DNA of 64,000 nucleotides. Source: Sporosarcina ureae (GTDB lineage Bacteria > Bacillota > Bacilli > Bacillales_A > Planococcaceae). The stretch is from the NCBI RefSeq assembly GCF_002109325.1, contig NZ_CP015348.1:2047501-2111500 (forward strand), written 5' to 3'. Each line of letters opens with the position of its first letter. Within the stretch, counting starts at the first letter, position 1. The position numbers and the translations under genes are program-made. Shown here in pieces: positions 39,879 through 48,457 of the stretch. Below the pieces are notes generated by a model. It did no database searches. It saw only the letters and a list, made by a program, of their open reading frames with translations, and was not told the DNA's origin.

Positions 39879-40676
39879 GTGATGTTTTCAAGGGCAACGA
39901 TAATGGATTTTATGTATTTATTACGGGACTTAAACTCTCACGCTGAATTAAGTACTTATGCTTTCAGATATGAATTAGATAAAATTGCAGTAGGAAATAA
40001 TAAAGATGAAAGGGTGCTAGCTATTGGTAAATTTTTATTGGAAAATCCAAAAACTCCTGGAATTCTAGGTGACAATTTGACATATGAAATTGTTGAAGAT
40101 GTTATTAGCAAGACGATATCAAATAATTATCATTTCGATACCGATAACAATGAATTTATTAATTATCCACAGTTAAGAAGACTTCTATTGAAAGATGGAT
40201 TCGTAATAGTAGATGGTAAATTAACTAGAACATTTGACACAGATATAAACTTTAATACCAACGAAACTTTATTGGGAAAATTACTTGATGAGCATAATCT
40301 AGAAATAGCAAAAGGTCATTATAGTCAAGCGACTAATGCATTTAATCGTGGTGATTGGGCAGCTTGCAATAGTCAACTAAGGAGCTACGTCGAAGAATTG
40401 TTAAATAAATTAGCCGAAAAAATAGTTGGACAGCCTTTTTCTAGTAGTCAAATGGCTAAAGTTGAATTATCAAAAGTAGATCCTCCAATATTTTATAAAG
40501 AATTAAATGAGTGGTTAGATAATGGCCAAGGATTCTTTGAGACGTTTTGGAAACGACTTCATCCAGAGGGATCCCATCCTGGACTTTCAAATGAGGATGA
40601 TTCCATATTTCGCTTAAACCTTGTGCAAATATCAACACTTGAAATCTTAAAAAGATATGATCGAAATTATTCTTGA
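39879..40676 (+). CDS. HEPN/Abi-C-like protein next to Gabija
   Basis: The 265-residue helical protein has a C-terminal segment (about 150-262) resembling HEPN-type or abortive-infection C-terminal domains: AFNRGDWAACNSQLRSYVEE, then RLHPEGSHPGLSNEDD and a final helix. No clear RxxxxH motif is visible, so an RNase activity is unproven. It is divergent from gajA with a 129-bp gap, suggesting joint regulation. It may be an accessory or separate defence gene. GGGGGAATAG precedes the start. Confidence 0.55.
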   Translation: MMFSRATIMDFMYLLRDLNSHAELSTYAFRYELDKIAVGNNKDERVLAIGKFLLENPKTPGILGDNLTYEIVEDVISKTISNNYHFDTDNNEFINYPQLRRLLLKDGFVIVDGKLTRTFDTDINFNTNETLLGKLLDEHNLEIAKGHYSQATNAFNRGDWAACNSQLRSYVEELLNKLAEKIVGQPFSSSQMAKVELSKVDPPIFYKELNEWLDNGQGFFETFWKRLHPEGSHPGLSNEDDSIFRLNLVQISTLEILKRYDRNYS

Positions 40677-40720
40677 TTTAGTAAATATCATTAAAAGTTA
40701 GAACTAATAAAATGCTTCGC

Positions 40721-40777
40721 AATATAAAAATGTACATAAATCCTGATTGTTAATCTGGTTATGTACATTTTTATATT
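40721..40777. repeat. terminal hairpin of element 1
   Basis: The 19-bp perfect arms AATATAAAAATGTACATAA (40721-40739) and their complement (40759-40777) enclose a 19-base loop with its own small stem (GATT/AATC). It lies about 94-150 bp inside the right junction. Element 2 has the same structure at 47457-47501 with paired base changes. Confidence 0.85.
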
Positions 40778-40847
40778 TACGTACATTACAAGTATTTATT
40801 AGATATCTATATAGTGCAGTGATAAGGATATTTTATGTTGATATGTA

Positions 40848-40872
40848 CACGAGACTTTATAGAGATATGTGT
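40848..40872. repeat. right attachment junction of element 1 (attR)
   Basis: The element ends TTTATAGAGATATGTGT, followed by the shared core AC (40871-40872) and topB sequence GTCACATGC. TATAGAGATA is the inverse partner of the attL arm. Confidence 0.8.
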
Positions 40873-41201
40873 ACGTCACATGCATTAATCACTGTTGAAG
40901 CTGATAAAATAAATTTTTTCACCGCTTGAAACTGTGCATATTTGCCTTTCGCAATTTGAAATTCATAGCGTTCGGGTAAAATTGGTAAACTGCCAAGTGT
41001 CCACCGATTCCAGCGTGCATCATAGGCTTTAGGCTCTTTTAATTCGACAAGGTGGCCGACACCCCAGGTAATAATAGCGCCGTGCGGAAAAAGTTGACTA
41101 TTGGCAAGTTCGATATGTGTTTTGTGGCGGCTTTTCACCGTGAAAGCTTCTGCATAGGCTTTTGCTTGGGATGGTTTTTCGGCTACAATAACTGGTTTCA
41201 T
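40857..41201 (-). pseudogene. topB: topB 5' fragment 1 (114 codons), probably supplied by element 2
   Basis: The fragment encodes the first 105 or so residues of topoisomerase III (VAEKPSQAKAYAEAF to VINACDV). It then runs into element 1 and reads HISL before a stop. Its upstream sequence (to about 41275) resembles that before fragment 2, including the ribosome site and promoter region, while sequence beyond does not. It was therefore copied or carried with its promoter. Fused to 9232-11046 it would give a full enzyme. Confidence 0.85.
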
Positions 41202-41404
41202 AGGAACACCTCTTTTCTTTTTGCGATGATACAGTAGTTCTTATAGTTGAATTATCGCATATACGGAGGTGGTTTCCAAATGCATTATTAAGGCCAATTA
41301 AGAACATATATGTTCCTAACAAAGTGATTCACTGATTCTTTTAAAAATAATTCTTTAACATTTTTATTGTGCTTTTCTATAAGGTGATTAGTTGTTAAAT
41401 CAAT

Positions 41405-41539
41405 TTATATTATTTTACATTCAGCTGGTAGCCTCTGTATTAATTCTTTAAATTTACTAATAAAGTATACGCTGTTTGGATTTTTATTAAATTTCTCAAC
41501 TGAAATCTCATAGATTGATATATAGTCTTTAAAATTCAT
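41405..41539 (-). CDS. possible small protein (44 residues)
   Basis: An ATG frame preceded by GGAAAAGGG encodes MNFKDYISIYEISVEKFN and continues to RLPAECKII. I do not recognise it, and it may be the remnant of a larger gene. Elsewhere in 41275-41728 I see only a 14-bp palindrome GAACATATATGTTC (41302-41315) and AT-rich sequence. Confidence 0.3.
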   Translation of the reverse strand: MNFKDYISIYEISVEKFNKNPNSVYFISKFKELIQRLPAECKII

Positions 41540-41728
41540 CTCAAAGCCCTTTTCCGAATTCTATGCGTAAATGAATGGCATTAAGGAATCTAAAACCGAC
41601 AATCGTGACATTTTGTCAGCGGATAAGTAACAATAATCTTGTTCTCCTATTTTTACAATACAAGTATCATTAGAGCATATCCCTCTTGGATTCCTCATGG
41701 TTTTCTTTCAATCGATTATTTTCATCAA

Positions 41729-42394
41729 TCAGAATCGCGTTGGCATGGTTTTTTCTAGTTGCAAAAGTTTTTGATTTTTTAATTCAAGAACCACGTCGGC
41801 CTGATTCGCAAGGTGTTTACTGTGGGTTACGACAATGACGCATTTTCCTTGCATATGCGCACTCTGCTTTAAAACTCCAATAATATCATCCGCAGTCTCT
41901 GCATCTAAGTTACCGGTTGGCTCATCTGCTAAAATGATCGGAACGTCCGTCACTAACGCCCTTGCAATCGCCACACGCTGCTGCTGCCCGCCTGATAGTT
42001 GCAAAACATTACGTTTGATATCCGTTAAATCCAATCCAAAATCTAACAGGATCTGCTTATCAGCCCGTTTGTTGACAAGCTTCAAGTTTTCCAAAGGCGT
42101 CATGTAATCAATCAAATTATAATTTTGGAAGACTAGTGAAATTTGGTTTTTCCGGTGATGCCGATAGCCTTTCACCTTAATATCTTCTCCGGTGAATTTC
42201 ACTTCGCCATATTGTGGCTCATCCAATCCGGCAAGCAACGACAATAATGTCGTTTTGCCGGATCCGGATGTACCAAGGATGGCATAAAACACACCTTTCT
42301 CGAATTCCGTGCTTACACTGTTCAATATTTTTTTATTCTTGTTGTTTTTGTATGCATATGAAACATTTTTCAGTTGTAAAATTGCCATGTTCAT
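41729..42394 (-). CDS. ABC transporter ATP-binding protein (MacB/Vex2 type)
   Basis: The 221-residue ATPase has Walker [17 protein letters not shown] (about 41-56), Q-loop [13 protein letters not shown], signature [15 protein letters not shown] (about 133) and Walker [13 protein letters not shown]. It is typical of ATPases that drive FtsX-type permeases such as HrtA, MacB or Vex2. It lies six bases behind the permease in the same operon, so the pair should export or sense an envelope compound. Confidence 0.9.
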   Translation of the reverse strand: MNMAILQLKNVSYAYKNNKNKKILNSVSTEFEKGVFYAILGTSGSGKTTLLSLLAGLDEPQYGEVKFTGEDIKVKGYRHHRKNQISLVFQNYNLIDYMTPLENLKLVNKRADKQILLDFGLDLTDIKRNVLQLSGGQQQRVAIARALVTDVPIILADEPTGNLDAETADDIIGVLKQSAHMQGKCVIVVTHSKHLANQADVVLELKNQKLLQLEKTMPTRF

Positions 42395-42400
42395 CTACTC

Positions 42401-43789
42401 CTAACTCATTTTCGAAAGTATTTCTTTCGGTTTCAACCGAATGATAAAGATGGAAGAGATACTGACTGACAGCAAGATGATCAATCCACCGATGAACCAT
42501 ACATACCCCATTTCAGCGAGTGTAATGGATACATCGATACCGTCCAATGTTTTTGTGAATGTACCCGAATTGGGATCCGCTCCTAGCTGCATCCCTCCAA
42601 GATCTTGCTGGGCACTCATTGCACCTACTTCACTAGCCTGCTGAACCATGCTATCCCCAATCTTTTGCGCAATCGCTTGGCCTGAGAAATAGGACAGACC
42701 GAAACTAACGACAGCTATAATTACTAATTCAACAACATATTGAGTGATGATGTTTATTTTTGAGACGCCTAATGATAGTAAGACACCTGTTTCATGAATT
42801 CTTCCATTCACCCAAAAAGCAAGAACTAACGATAAGATAATTGCGCTGATGACGATAATTCCAATCAGCATCTTATTGATGAGTTCATCCATGCTATCCA
42901 AGGAAGCTGTTAACGCCGGATAGTCATTGGAAGACTTTGTGATTTGGTAATTTGACCAATCAATCGGCAGTTTGCCTACCTTGTCAAGTATGGTGGGCAG
43001 CTCTTTCGGGTCATTTAGATAGAAGTTGACATTTTGGTAGATGGCCGACGTATCGTTATACCCTCTCAGTAACTTAACTGTTTGCATATCTGAGATGATG
43101 GCATTCTCTACTAGTTCATGCTCTGTCGTCGCCCTATCCATATTGCTTCCACTGAACATCCCTATAATTTCAAGCGCCATTTTTTCTTTTGTTACAGCTT
43201 CGTTTGGTGGAACCGAAGATAATACACTTGCCTGTACGTAAATTTTATCATGCAGTTTTAGATCGTTCAGTTCTGCAAATTCCTCATGCACTAGCACTTT
43301 CTGTGTATCTTCTTTCGTAATATGTCTTCCTTTTGAAAGCGAAAGGACTCCACTGATGAATTTATTATCTAAAGAAGAATCTGTCATTCCTTCCAAGTCG
43401 GAGAAGTTCTTATACGCTTCAAGCGACTCATTATACTGGACCCTGGGATTCGTAAGTTTCACTTTTTGTAAATCAATCAGATCAACCTCACCTAGCATAC
43501 TTGCATTGACTTCTGTAATTCCGTCAATCGACTTAATCTGTTCGACTGCAGAAGCGGGTACATTCCCCAGGCCACGGCTACCAACTCCCATATTGTTCTG
43601 TAAATTATTTTCTAGCGTGAAGCTAGCATTGATCGATTGGTTGAGTTTGCTTCTCGTATCTACAGTCGCCTTTTTAATTGCAATTCCGCTAATTGTCGCA
43701 GTGGCGATTCCGAACAGAATGAGGAACATGAGCAGCGACTTGCTCTTTTTTCTTGTGACGTAATACCATGCACGTTTTATCATTGACAT
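42401..43789 (-). CDS. FtsX-like ABC permease (Vex-type)
   Basis: The product of about 462 residues has an N-terminal helix (about 18-38), a large extracellular domain of some 250 residues, and three C-terminal helices (about 310-330, 350-375 and 430-450): the MacB/FtsX type VII layout. Its length matches Vex1/Vex3 of the streptococcal Vex-VncRS locus, which has the same gene types. ATG 43789 follows AAAGGAGG; a further upstream ATG overlaps it. Substrate unknown; an antimicrobial peptide is plausible. Confidence 0.82.
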   Translation of the reverse strand: MSMIKRAWYYVTRKKSKSLLMFLILFGIATATISGIAIKKATVDTRSKLNQSINASFTLENNLQNNMGVGSRGLGNVPASAVEQIKSIDGITEVNASMLGEVDLIDLQKVKLTNPRVQYNESLEAYKNFSDLEGMTDSSLDNKFISGVLSLSKGRHITKEDTQKVLVHEEFAELNDLKLHDKIYVQASVLSSVPPNEAVTKEKMALEIIGMFSGSNMDRATTEHELVENAIISDMQTVKLLRGYNDTSAIYQNVNFYLNDPKELPTILDKVGKLPIDWSNYQITKSSNDYPALTASLDSMDELINKMLIGIIVISAIILSLVLAFWVNGRIHETGVLLSLGVSKINIITQYVVELVIIAVVSFGLSYFSGQAIAQKIGDSMVQQASEVGAMSAQQDLGGMQLGADPNSGTFTKTLDGIDVSITLAEMGYVWFIGGLIILLSVSISSIFIIRLKPKEILSKMS

Positions 43790-43918
43790 TCCAAATGCCT
43801 CCTTTGCTTTACAAAACATAGATTACAGATGCAATATGAAACCTATATGAATTCAAGAAAATGAAAAAAGATAGCCTGTAGAGGAATTTTCTACAAAACT
43901 ATCTTGATCACTTTATTC

Positions 43919-45337
43919 CTATTGAGTCGGGGGGCATTCAATGATGAATTTCATCCCTATGTCAGTCGGCGTAAAAGAGTGGCGGAGATTTGTATGTGTC
44001 AAAATATCTTTTACAATGTACAGGCCTAAACCCGTTCCACCGTCTTTTCGATTCCTGCTGAAGTCTGGTCGGTAAAAAGCTTTAAAAACTTGCGCCAATA
44101 CTTCCTCTGAAAGTGGCGTGCATTCATTTTCGATGGAAATCTGTCCTTCCGCAATTCGGAGTACGATTCTTTTTCCCCTAGGAGTATAGTTGACGGCATT
44201 CGCTAGAAGATTGGAGAATATTTTTCTCAAAGCATTCTTATTCATATAGATGAAGCAAGTATCTTCTATTTGTAGGGTCAATTGGATTTCTTTTGCTTTC
44301 GCCAAAATCTTATAGGAATCGACTGTCTCTAATAAAACTTCCCTGACATCTACATTCTCCTTCTGTTCTTCGTGTGAGACGGTCTGCAATTTGCTCGTAT
44401 TTAATATGTTTTGCACCATTTTGGTGGAATCCATTACCATCTCTTGGGCCTGTCCCAAATAGAAATCCCTGTCCTTGTATTTACCAATTTCATATCTCAT
44501 GTTCTCCAATAAAACATGTAAGGATGTTAACGGTGTTTTCAATTCATGGGAAGCAGCTCGTAAGAATTCTACTTTTTCTTTTTCCACCTCGCTGATATCA
44601 TTGAGCTTTTGTTCAAGCGATTCAATCGTATTCCATAAGGTGTCATATAGAGAGTTAATGTTTTCTGCTAACATCCCGATTTCGTCTTCGCTTTCGACAA
44701 GGCAATGGCTATCCTTGATTAGTTTTTCCATATCTTTTGTGGCGGACAGGATGTTTTTGATGGGCCTTGTAATGACCGAACTGTAAATATAGGCAGCAAT
44801 AAGGGAAATGATAAAGCTGATGGCTATCGAATAAGGAAGTAATTTGAAAGCCACTTGCTTCGTCTCATTTACCGGTTGAATGCTTAATAAAAGATGAAAT
44901 TCATAAGGCAAATAATCTTCATTTTCAAATGTACGCTTCCCAAGGATGACTTGAGGTGACTCTGTTTCGCCTAGTTGAGCTGTATTGATTTCCACCTCTG
45001 AAGGGATTTCGAATAGCTCCTCTTCCATTCCAGGGTCGAAGAAAATATCAATAGGTGTAAACCCTTGGTATCTGTAAGCTTTATCGTTAATAAAAAGCGT
45101 AATATTCACGTTATGCTGGATCGCATATTGCTCGGCGATTTTCACGGCTTGCGCTTCATTTGTTTTCTCCAATGCGCTCATCAGCTCATTCGCCTTCACA
45201 TTCACTTCTTCTTTCTTCTGTTCAAGATAAAAAGAGGGGAGCATGACATACATGAGCCCGTGGACGAGCAAGACGATAATGCTCATAATGCCCATCGTGT
45301 AGAGGAAGGTCTTCGGAAATAGTTTCAGCTTTTTCAT
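43919..45337 (-). CDS. sensor histidine kinase, VncS-like
   Basis: The 472-residue kinase has two membrane helices (about 10-32 and 165-190), an extracellular sensor of about 130 residues, HAMP, acceptor His in AASHELKTPLTSLH, N box SNLLANAVNYTP and G box GGTGLGLYIV. It overlaps the response regulator gene by four bases and lies 130 bp ahead of the permease. A 3' hairpin-like region (43870-43915) may separate the two units. Confidence 0.88.
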   Translation of the reverse strand: MKKLKLFPKTFLYTMGIMSIIVLLVHGLMYVMLPSFYLEQKKEEVNVKANELMSALEKTNEAQAVKIAEQYAIQHNVNITLFINDKAYRYQGFTPIDIFFDPGMEEELFEIPSEVEINTAQLGETESPQVILGKRTFENEDYLPYEFHLLLSIQPVNETKQVAFKLLPYSIAISFIISLIAAYIYSSVITRPIKNILSATKDMEKLIKDSHCLVESEDEIGMLAENINSLYDTLWNTIESLEQKLNDISEVEKEKVEFLRAASHELKTPLTSLHVLLENMRYEIGKYKDRDFYLGQAQEMVMDSTKMVQNILNTSKLQTVSHEEQKENVDVREVLLETVDSYKILAKAKEIQLTLQIEDTCFIYMNKNALRKIFSNLLANAVNYTPRGKRIVLRIAEGQISIENECTPLSEEVLAQVFKAFYRPDFSRNRKDGGTGLGLYIVKDILTHTNLRHSFTPTDIGMKFIIECPPTQ

Positions 45338-46002
45338 ACAGATTCCTCATATTTATATCCGACGCCTCTTACGGTTTTTATGCAGTCAAGATGAAGCTTC
45401 TTCCTAAGATTCTTAATATACACATCAATGACACGGTCTAGTGGTGCCTCCTCATAATCCCATAATTTGTCTAAAATTTGCTCGCGCGTAAGGACTTGTC
45501 CGGGATGCTCGACCAATAGCTGCAATAACTTAATTTCTTTCGGTTTGACATCGACCGCTTCCTCTTGATAGGTTGCACTAAAGCCGGAGAAATCCACTTT
45601 TCCATCCCCATATATCCATAATTCCCTGTTATAATCAGGCCTGCTTCTTCTGAGCAAGGCCTCAATCCGCTTTTCTAGCACGGCAAGGGAAAATGGTTTA
45701 CTCATATAATCATCCGCTTGTTCCTCGAAGCTCATGATTTGTGTGTACTCGTCGTCCATCGCAGTTAGCATAAGTACCGAAGTCCGGCTTGAATCCCTAA
45801 TCGTCTTCAGAACGTCAAAGCCGTCCGCTTTTGGAAGCATAATATCTAAAACGACTAAGTCGAAAACCGTGCGGCTAAATTCGTGAATCGCGTCTTCGCC
45901 GTCCTCTACAGCCACCACTTCATACCCTTTCACTGTGAGATATTCGGCAATGCCTTCTCGTGTCGTTTCCTCATCTTCTACTACTAAAATCCTTTTTTTC
46001 AT
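45334..46002 (-). CDS. OmpR-family response regulator, VncR-like
   Basis: The product of about 222 residues has a receiver (VVEDEE acidic triad, phosphorylation Asp in LVVLDIMLPKADG, Lys in SKPFSLAVLE) and a winged helix ending KTVRGVGYKYEESV. ATG 46002 follows GAGGAATCGAC, so the longer upstream frame is not used. It probably controls the ABC genes and possibly the divergent protease, which has TTTCAT repeats upstream. Confidence 0.88.
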   Translation of the reverse strand: MKKRILVVEDEETTREGIAEYLTVKGYEVVAVEDGEDAIHEFSRTVFDLVVLDIMLPKADGFDVLKTIRDSSRTSVLMLTAMDDEYTQIMSFEEQADDYMSKPFSLAVLEKRIEALLRRSRPDYNRELWIYGDGKVDFSGFSATYQEEAVDVKPKEIKLLQLLVEHPGQVLTREQILDKLWDYEEAPLDRVIDVYIKNLRKKLHLDCIKTVRGVGYKYEESV

Positions 46003-46091
46003 TGTCGATTCCTCATTTCTGCTGTATTTCATCAACATGATCATACTACCAATGCATGGTTATTTCATATCAACCGATAAATATTATTTAA

Positions 46092-46108
46092 TTTCATCTA
46101 CGTTTCAT
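46092..46108 (+). promoter_or_regulatory. TTTCAT direct repeat, candidate response-regulator site
   Basis: TTTCAT occurs at 46092-46097 and 46103-46108 on an 11-bp period, the spacing used by OmpR-family dimers, with a further copy at 46063. It lies 55-70 bases before the protease gene and on the upstream side of the response regulator gene. Confidence 0.45.
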
Positions 46109-46162
46109 ATTGCCATTGTAAATTAGCAGTGTCGACAAAAAGAACTAGAGAGGAAAAAAATT

Positions 46163-46951
46163 ATGAGAAGACAGTTTGGACTAAAAGCTCTTTTAATTGG
46201 GGGGATACTTGTACTTACCGGTTGCGGTATGACGAAGGAAAAAGTAGACCAAGAAACGATAACGGAGCTAGAAAAAGATGCAGCTGAAAATGGAAAGACG
46301 GTTGAAATAGAAGACGAAGATAAAGATAAAAGTAGAACTGAAATTCAACAGGTTGAAAATACTAAATACCAATCAATTGTATGGATTGGAGAAGCAGGAA
46401 AAAAAGAACACGGTACAGGATTTTTGATGGGCAATAATAAAATCTTGACGAATAGGCATGTCGTAGACTCTGTCGAGGAAAATAAGATGATTGTCCGTGT
46501 AAAAAATGATTCTGGTGAGACGATTGATTATAAAGTGAAAAAGGTCACGCCTTCTCAAACTGAAGAAATAGATTTGGCAATCATTGAAGTAAGTCCGACC
46601 GAGGATGGACAAACAATCGATGACAATATTGAGCATTTTGAGCTTGCTTCACTGGAGGATATAAAGAAAGTCGAAGTAGGAGATGCCGTCAACACAATCG
46701 GCTATCCAGGTGATAAAGAAGATGGAACACTATGGGATAGTAAAGGGAAAGTTTTAATGTTTTTAGGCGAAAACTACCTAGCATACGATGCCTTCATTAC
46801 ACATGGCAATTCGGGATCTCCTTTATTCAATGAGGATGGGAAAGTGATTGGCTTATCGAATGCGAGCAATGATGGAGCCGACGGTGAGATTATGGGTTTC
46901 GGCTTTTTGCTGACAGACGAGATATATAAATTTATTGAAATTAATAGATGA
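46163..46951 (+). CDS. trypsin-like serine protease lipoprotein
   Basis: The 262-residue product has a lipoprotein signal (LLIGGILVLTGC, Cys21), an acidic linker and a chymotrypsin-fold protease. The triad is visible: His in LTNRHVVDSV, Asp in EIDLAIIEV and Ser in THGNSGSPLF. There is no PDZ domain, so it is not a full HtrA. Anchored outside the membrane, it could cleave peptides or damaged proteins under control of the adjacent two-component system. GAGAGGAAAA provides the ribosome site. Confidence 0.87.
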   Translation: MRRQFGLKALLIGGILVLTGCGMTKEKVDQETITELEKDAAENGKTVEIEDEDKDKSRTEIQQVENTKYQSIVWIGEAGKKEHGTGFLMGNNKILTNRHVVDSVEENKMIVRVKNDSGETIDYKVKKVTPSQTEEIDLAIIEVSPTEDGQTIDDNIEHFELASLEDIKKVEVGDAVNTIGYPGDKEDGTLWDSKGKVLMFLGENYLAYDAFITHGNSGSPLFNEDGKVIGLSNASNDGADGEIMGFGFLLTDEIYKFIEINR

Positions 46952-47133
46952 TGTTCTTATATCAGCGCATAATTGGAAGAGCTTTTCGAAGGGGAGTTTG
47001 GACAAGGGATGGTTGAAAGTGTGTAGTATTGAAGAATTGACTGAAAGCCAAAACCCTATAGAACACTATTTAACAACTAGGCTGACATCAAATCATCCGA
47101 ATGCACATCCTATCGAACAAGGCTATTTCTATA

Positions 47134-47188
47134 AAAAAGCTGTGTCTCACATTTGCTTATACACAAATAGGGACCCACAGCTTTTTTT
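47134..47188 (+). terminator. terminator downstream of the protease
   Basis: AAAAAGCTGTG pairs with CACAGCTTTTT, with an inner ATTTG/CAAAT stem, followed by T7. The surrounding stretch 46952-47456 holds no convincing gene. Confidence 0.75.
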
Positions 47189-47456
47189 GACCTAAAATTT
47201 TATGGCTCTGGTATCTTTTTCTTATTTATAATATCGACTAAAGGAAATTGAACGGTTACTAAGAATAACCATTTCCATTCATCTATTTAAAAGTAATGGG
47301 ACTTTTTGATTTGGAGTTTATTAAATCTACGTATATAAATACTTGTACATTTAATAAAAACATAAAGAAAGAGGTTTGAAGCAACATTCTAGAAATGGTT
47401 GAGCAATCGTAGAAACTAGATGATAATAATTAAAAAAATGAATGAGAAAAAAAATG

Positions 47457-47501
47457 AAAATGCACATAAATCCAGATGCTAACTCTGATTATGTGCATTT
47501 T
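47457..47501. repeat. terminal hairpin of element 2
   Basis: The arms AAAATGCACATAA (47457-47469) and TTATGTGCATTTT (47489-47501) enclose a 19-base loop with an inner AGA/TCT stem. Compared with element 1, TGTACATAA has become TGCACATAA and the opposite arm has changed TGTACA to TGTGCA, keeping the pair. Confidence 0.85.
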
Positions 47502-47585
47502 TTATTTACGTGCAATTGAAAATTTTGCGGGATATCTATGTAGTATCTTACTAAGGATAAGATTGTTTATTATGTACATATAACT

Positions 47586-47927
47586 TTATAGAGATATGTG
47601 TACGTCACAGGCATTGATGACAGTATTCGTTCCGCGAATCAATTTCTTCACGACCTGAAACTGCTTATATTTCCCCTGGGCTACCTGAAACTCATAACGC
47701 TCGGGTAAGATGGGCAAGCTCCCAAGCGACCAACGTTTCCAGGACGGGTTGTACGTGTGCGGTTCTTTTAATTCCACGAGATGCCCGACACCCCACGTCA
47801 AAAAAGCCCCTTCCGGAAATGTCGGGCACGGATTGATTTCCATATAGCCGTCATGTTTTCGAGAAGTGAAAGCATCGGCATACGCTTTTGCCTGGCTTGG
47901 TTTTTCGGCTAGGATTACTGGTTTCAT
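47586..47927 (-). pseudogene. topB: topB 5' fragment 2 (original chromosomal start, displaced)
   Basis: The 113-codon frame again covers LAEKPSQAKAYADAF to VINACDV, then reads HISL and stops within the element end. It differs at many residues from fragment 1. Its flank is ordinary chromosome (ahpCF beyond), so it is the resident 5' end cut off when element 2 arrived. It retains its ribosome site and promoter region and may still be transcribed, but lacks most of the enzyme. Confidence 0.87.
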
Positions 47928-48457
47928 GGGGCACCTCTTTCAGATATACAAAGATTAGTTATCCTATAATGATAGCTTATTCAGGGGCGGAGGGCTAGTC
48001 TGTAAGTATATTGTTATAGGATGCCTAGTTTTCATTGAACTCAGAAATATTTTGGAACCTAGTGCTCCCTATAAGTACTTCGATATAAAAAAATGTGCGG
48101 AATTTATTACTACAAGGAAATACAGCTAAAATAGACGTGCGGGTTATCGCATAATGTAGTGTTTGATTAATTTATTTGAAAGAGAAGCGTGGAAGTCTTC
48201 TTCAAGTAAATCATCGTAAGGGTTACTGGGGGATTTTCGTAGGTTCTATACTCCGTAGGTCTTTAACAGATAGAAAACGGGTACAATTCGGATATATGTA
48301 TAGATCCGAATTGTACCCGTTCGTACGCTCAAATTATTAAATTGCCGTATGTGAGCTTGTACGTACGATAGGGTGAAAGGGTCGAACGAGTCATGAGTCT
48401 GATTCGTTTATTTATCCCTACTTTAGGTACATGATTGCAATAAATCATGCCCAGCCA
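47928..48457. other. intergenic region between topB and ahpF
   Basis: This region holds the topB promoter area (47930-48000) and the ahpF terminator (48276-48321). I see no gene in the remainder. Confidence 0.5.
48276..48321 (-). terminator. ahpCF terminator
   Basis: The 18-bp perfect arms AACGGGTACAATTCGGAT and their complement are separated by 10 bases. Read on the minus strand, the hairpin runs into TTTTC, so it ends leftward transcription from ahpF. Confidence 0.75.

Larger units (their letters stand above)
11047..40870. mobile_element. element 1: recombinase-trio defence island integrated in topB
   Basis: The 29.8-kb insert is bounded by half-sites that reconstruct the topB codons when removed (GGTCC-AC-GTCAC). 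Joining its own ends gives a palindromic site, TATAGAGATA then about 7 bp then TTATCTCTATA, as expected for a tyrosine recombinase attP. At the left are three tyrosine recombinases and a TnpC-like protein, then a RhuM-like/Doc pair, a restriction-modification system, a complete topB, Gabija-like genes and an HEPN-like gene. Two IS66 and one ISL3 copies are later insertions. The organisation resembles the Tn554 group, but cargo and size are far larger. Confidence 0.8.
40873..47601. mobile_element. element 2: recombinase-less cassette in tandem with element 1
   Basis: The right end is TTTATAGAGATATGTGT then core AC (47602-47603) then topB GTCACAGGC, the same junction as element 1. The terminal 150 bp, including the hairpin, also align with element 1. 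No recombinase gene is present. The left edge is the topB 5' fragment with its promoter. I infer a cassette moved in trans by an element-1-type recombinase, restoring topB by 5' exchange. Cargo: ABC transporter, two-component system, serine protease. Confidence 0.65.

Noticed and set aside
41729..46044. BceAB-BceRS type bacitracin module
   Set aside because: The permease is about 460 residues with four helices and the kinase has a large outer domain. Bce permeases are about 650 residues with ten helices and their kinases lack such a domain.
46935..47195. Possible 86-residue gene after the protease
   Set aside because: It overlaps the protease end, has no recognisable features and runs through the terminator hairpin.
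40857..47927. Two independent small genes encoding TOPRIM-only proteins
   Set aside because: Both frames end in the same element-derived HISL codons at the crossover, so they are cut topB starts.
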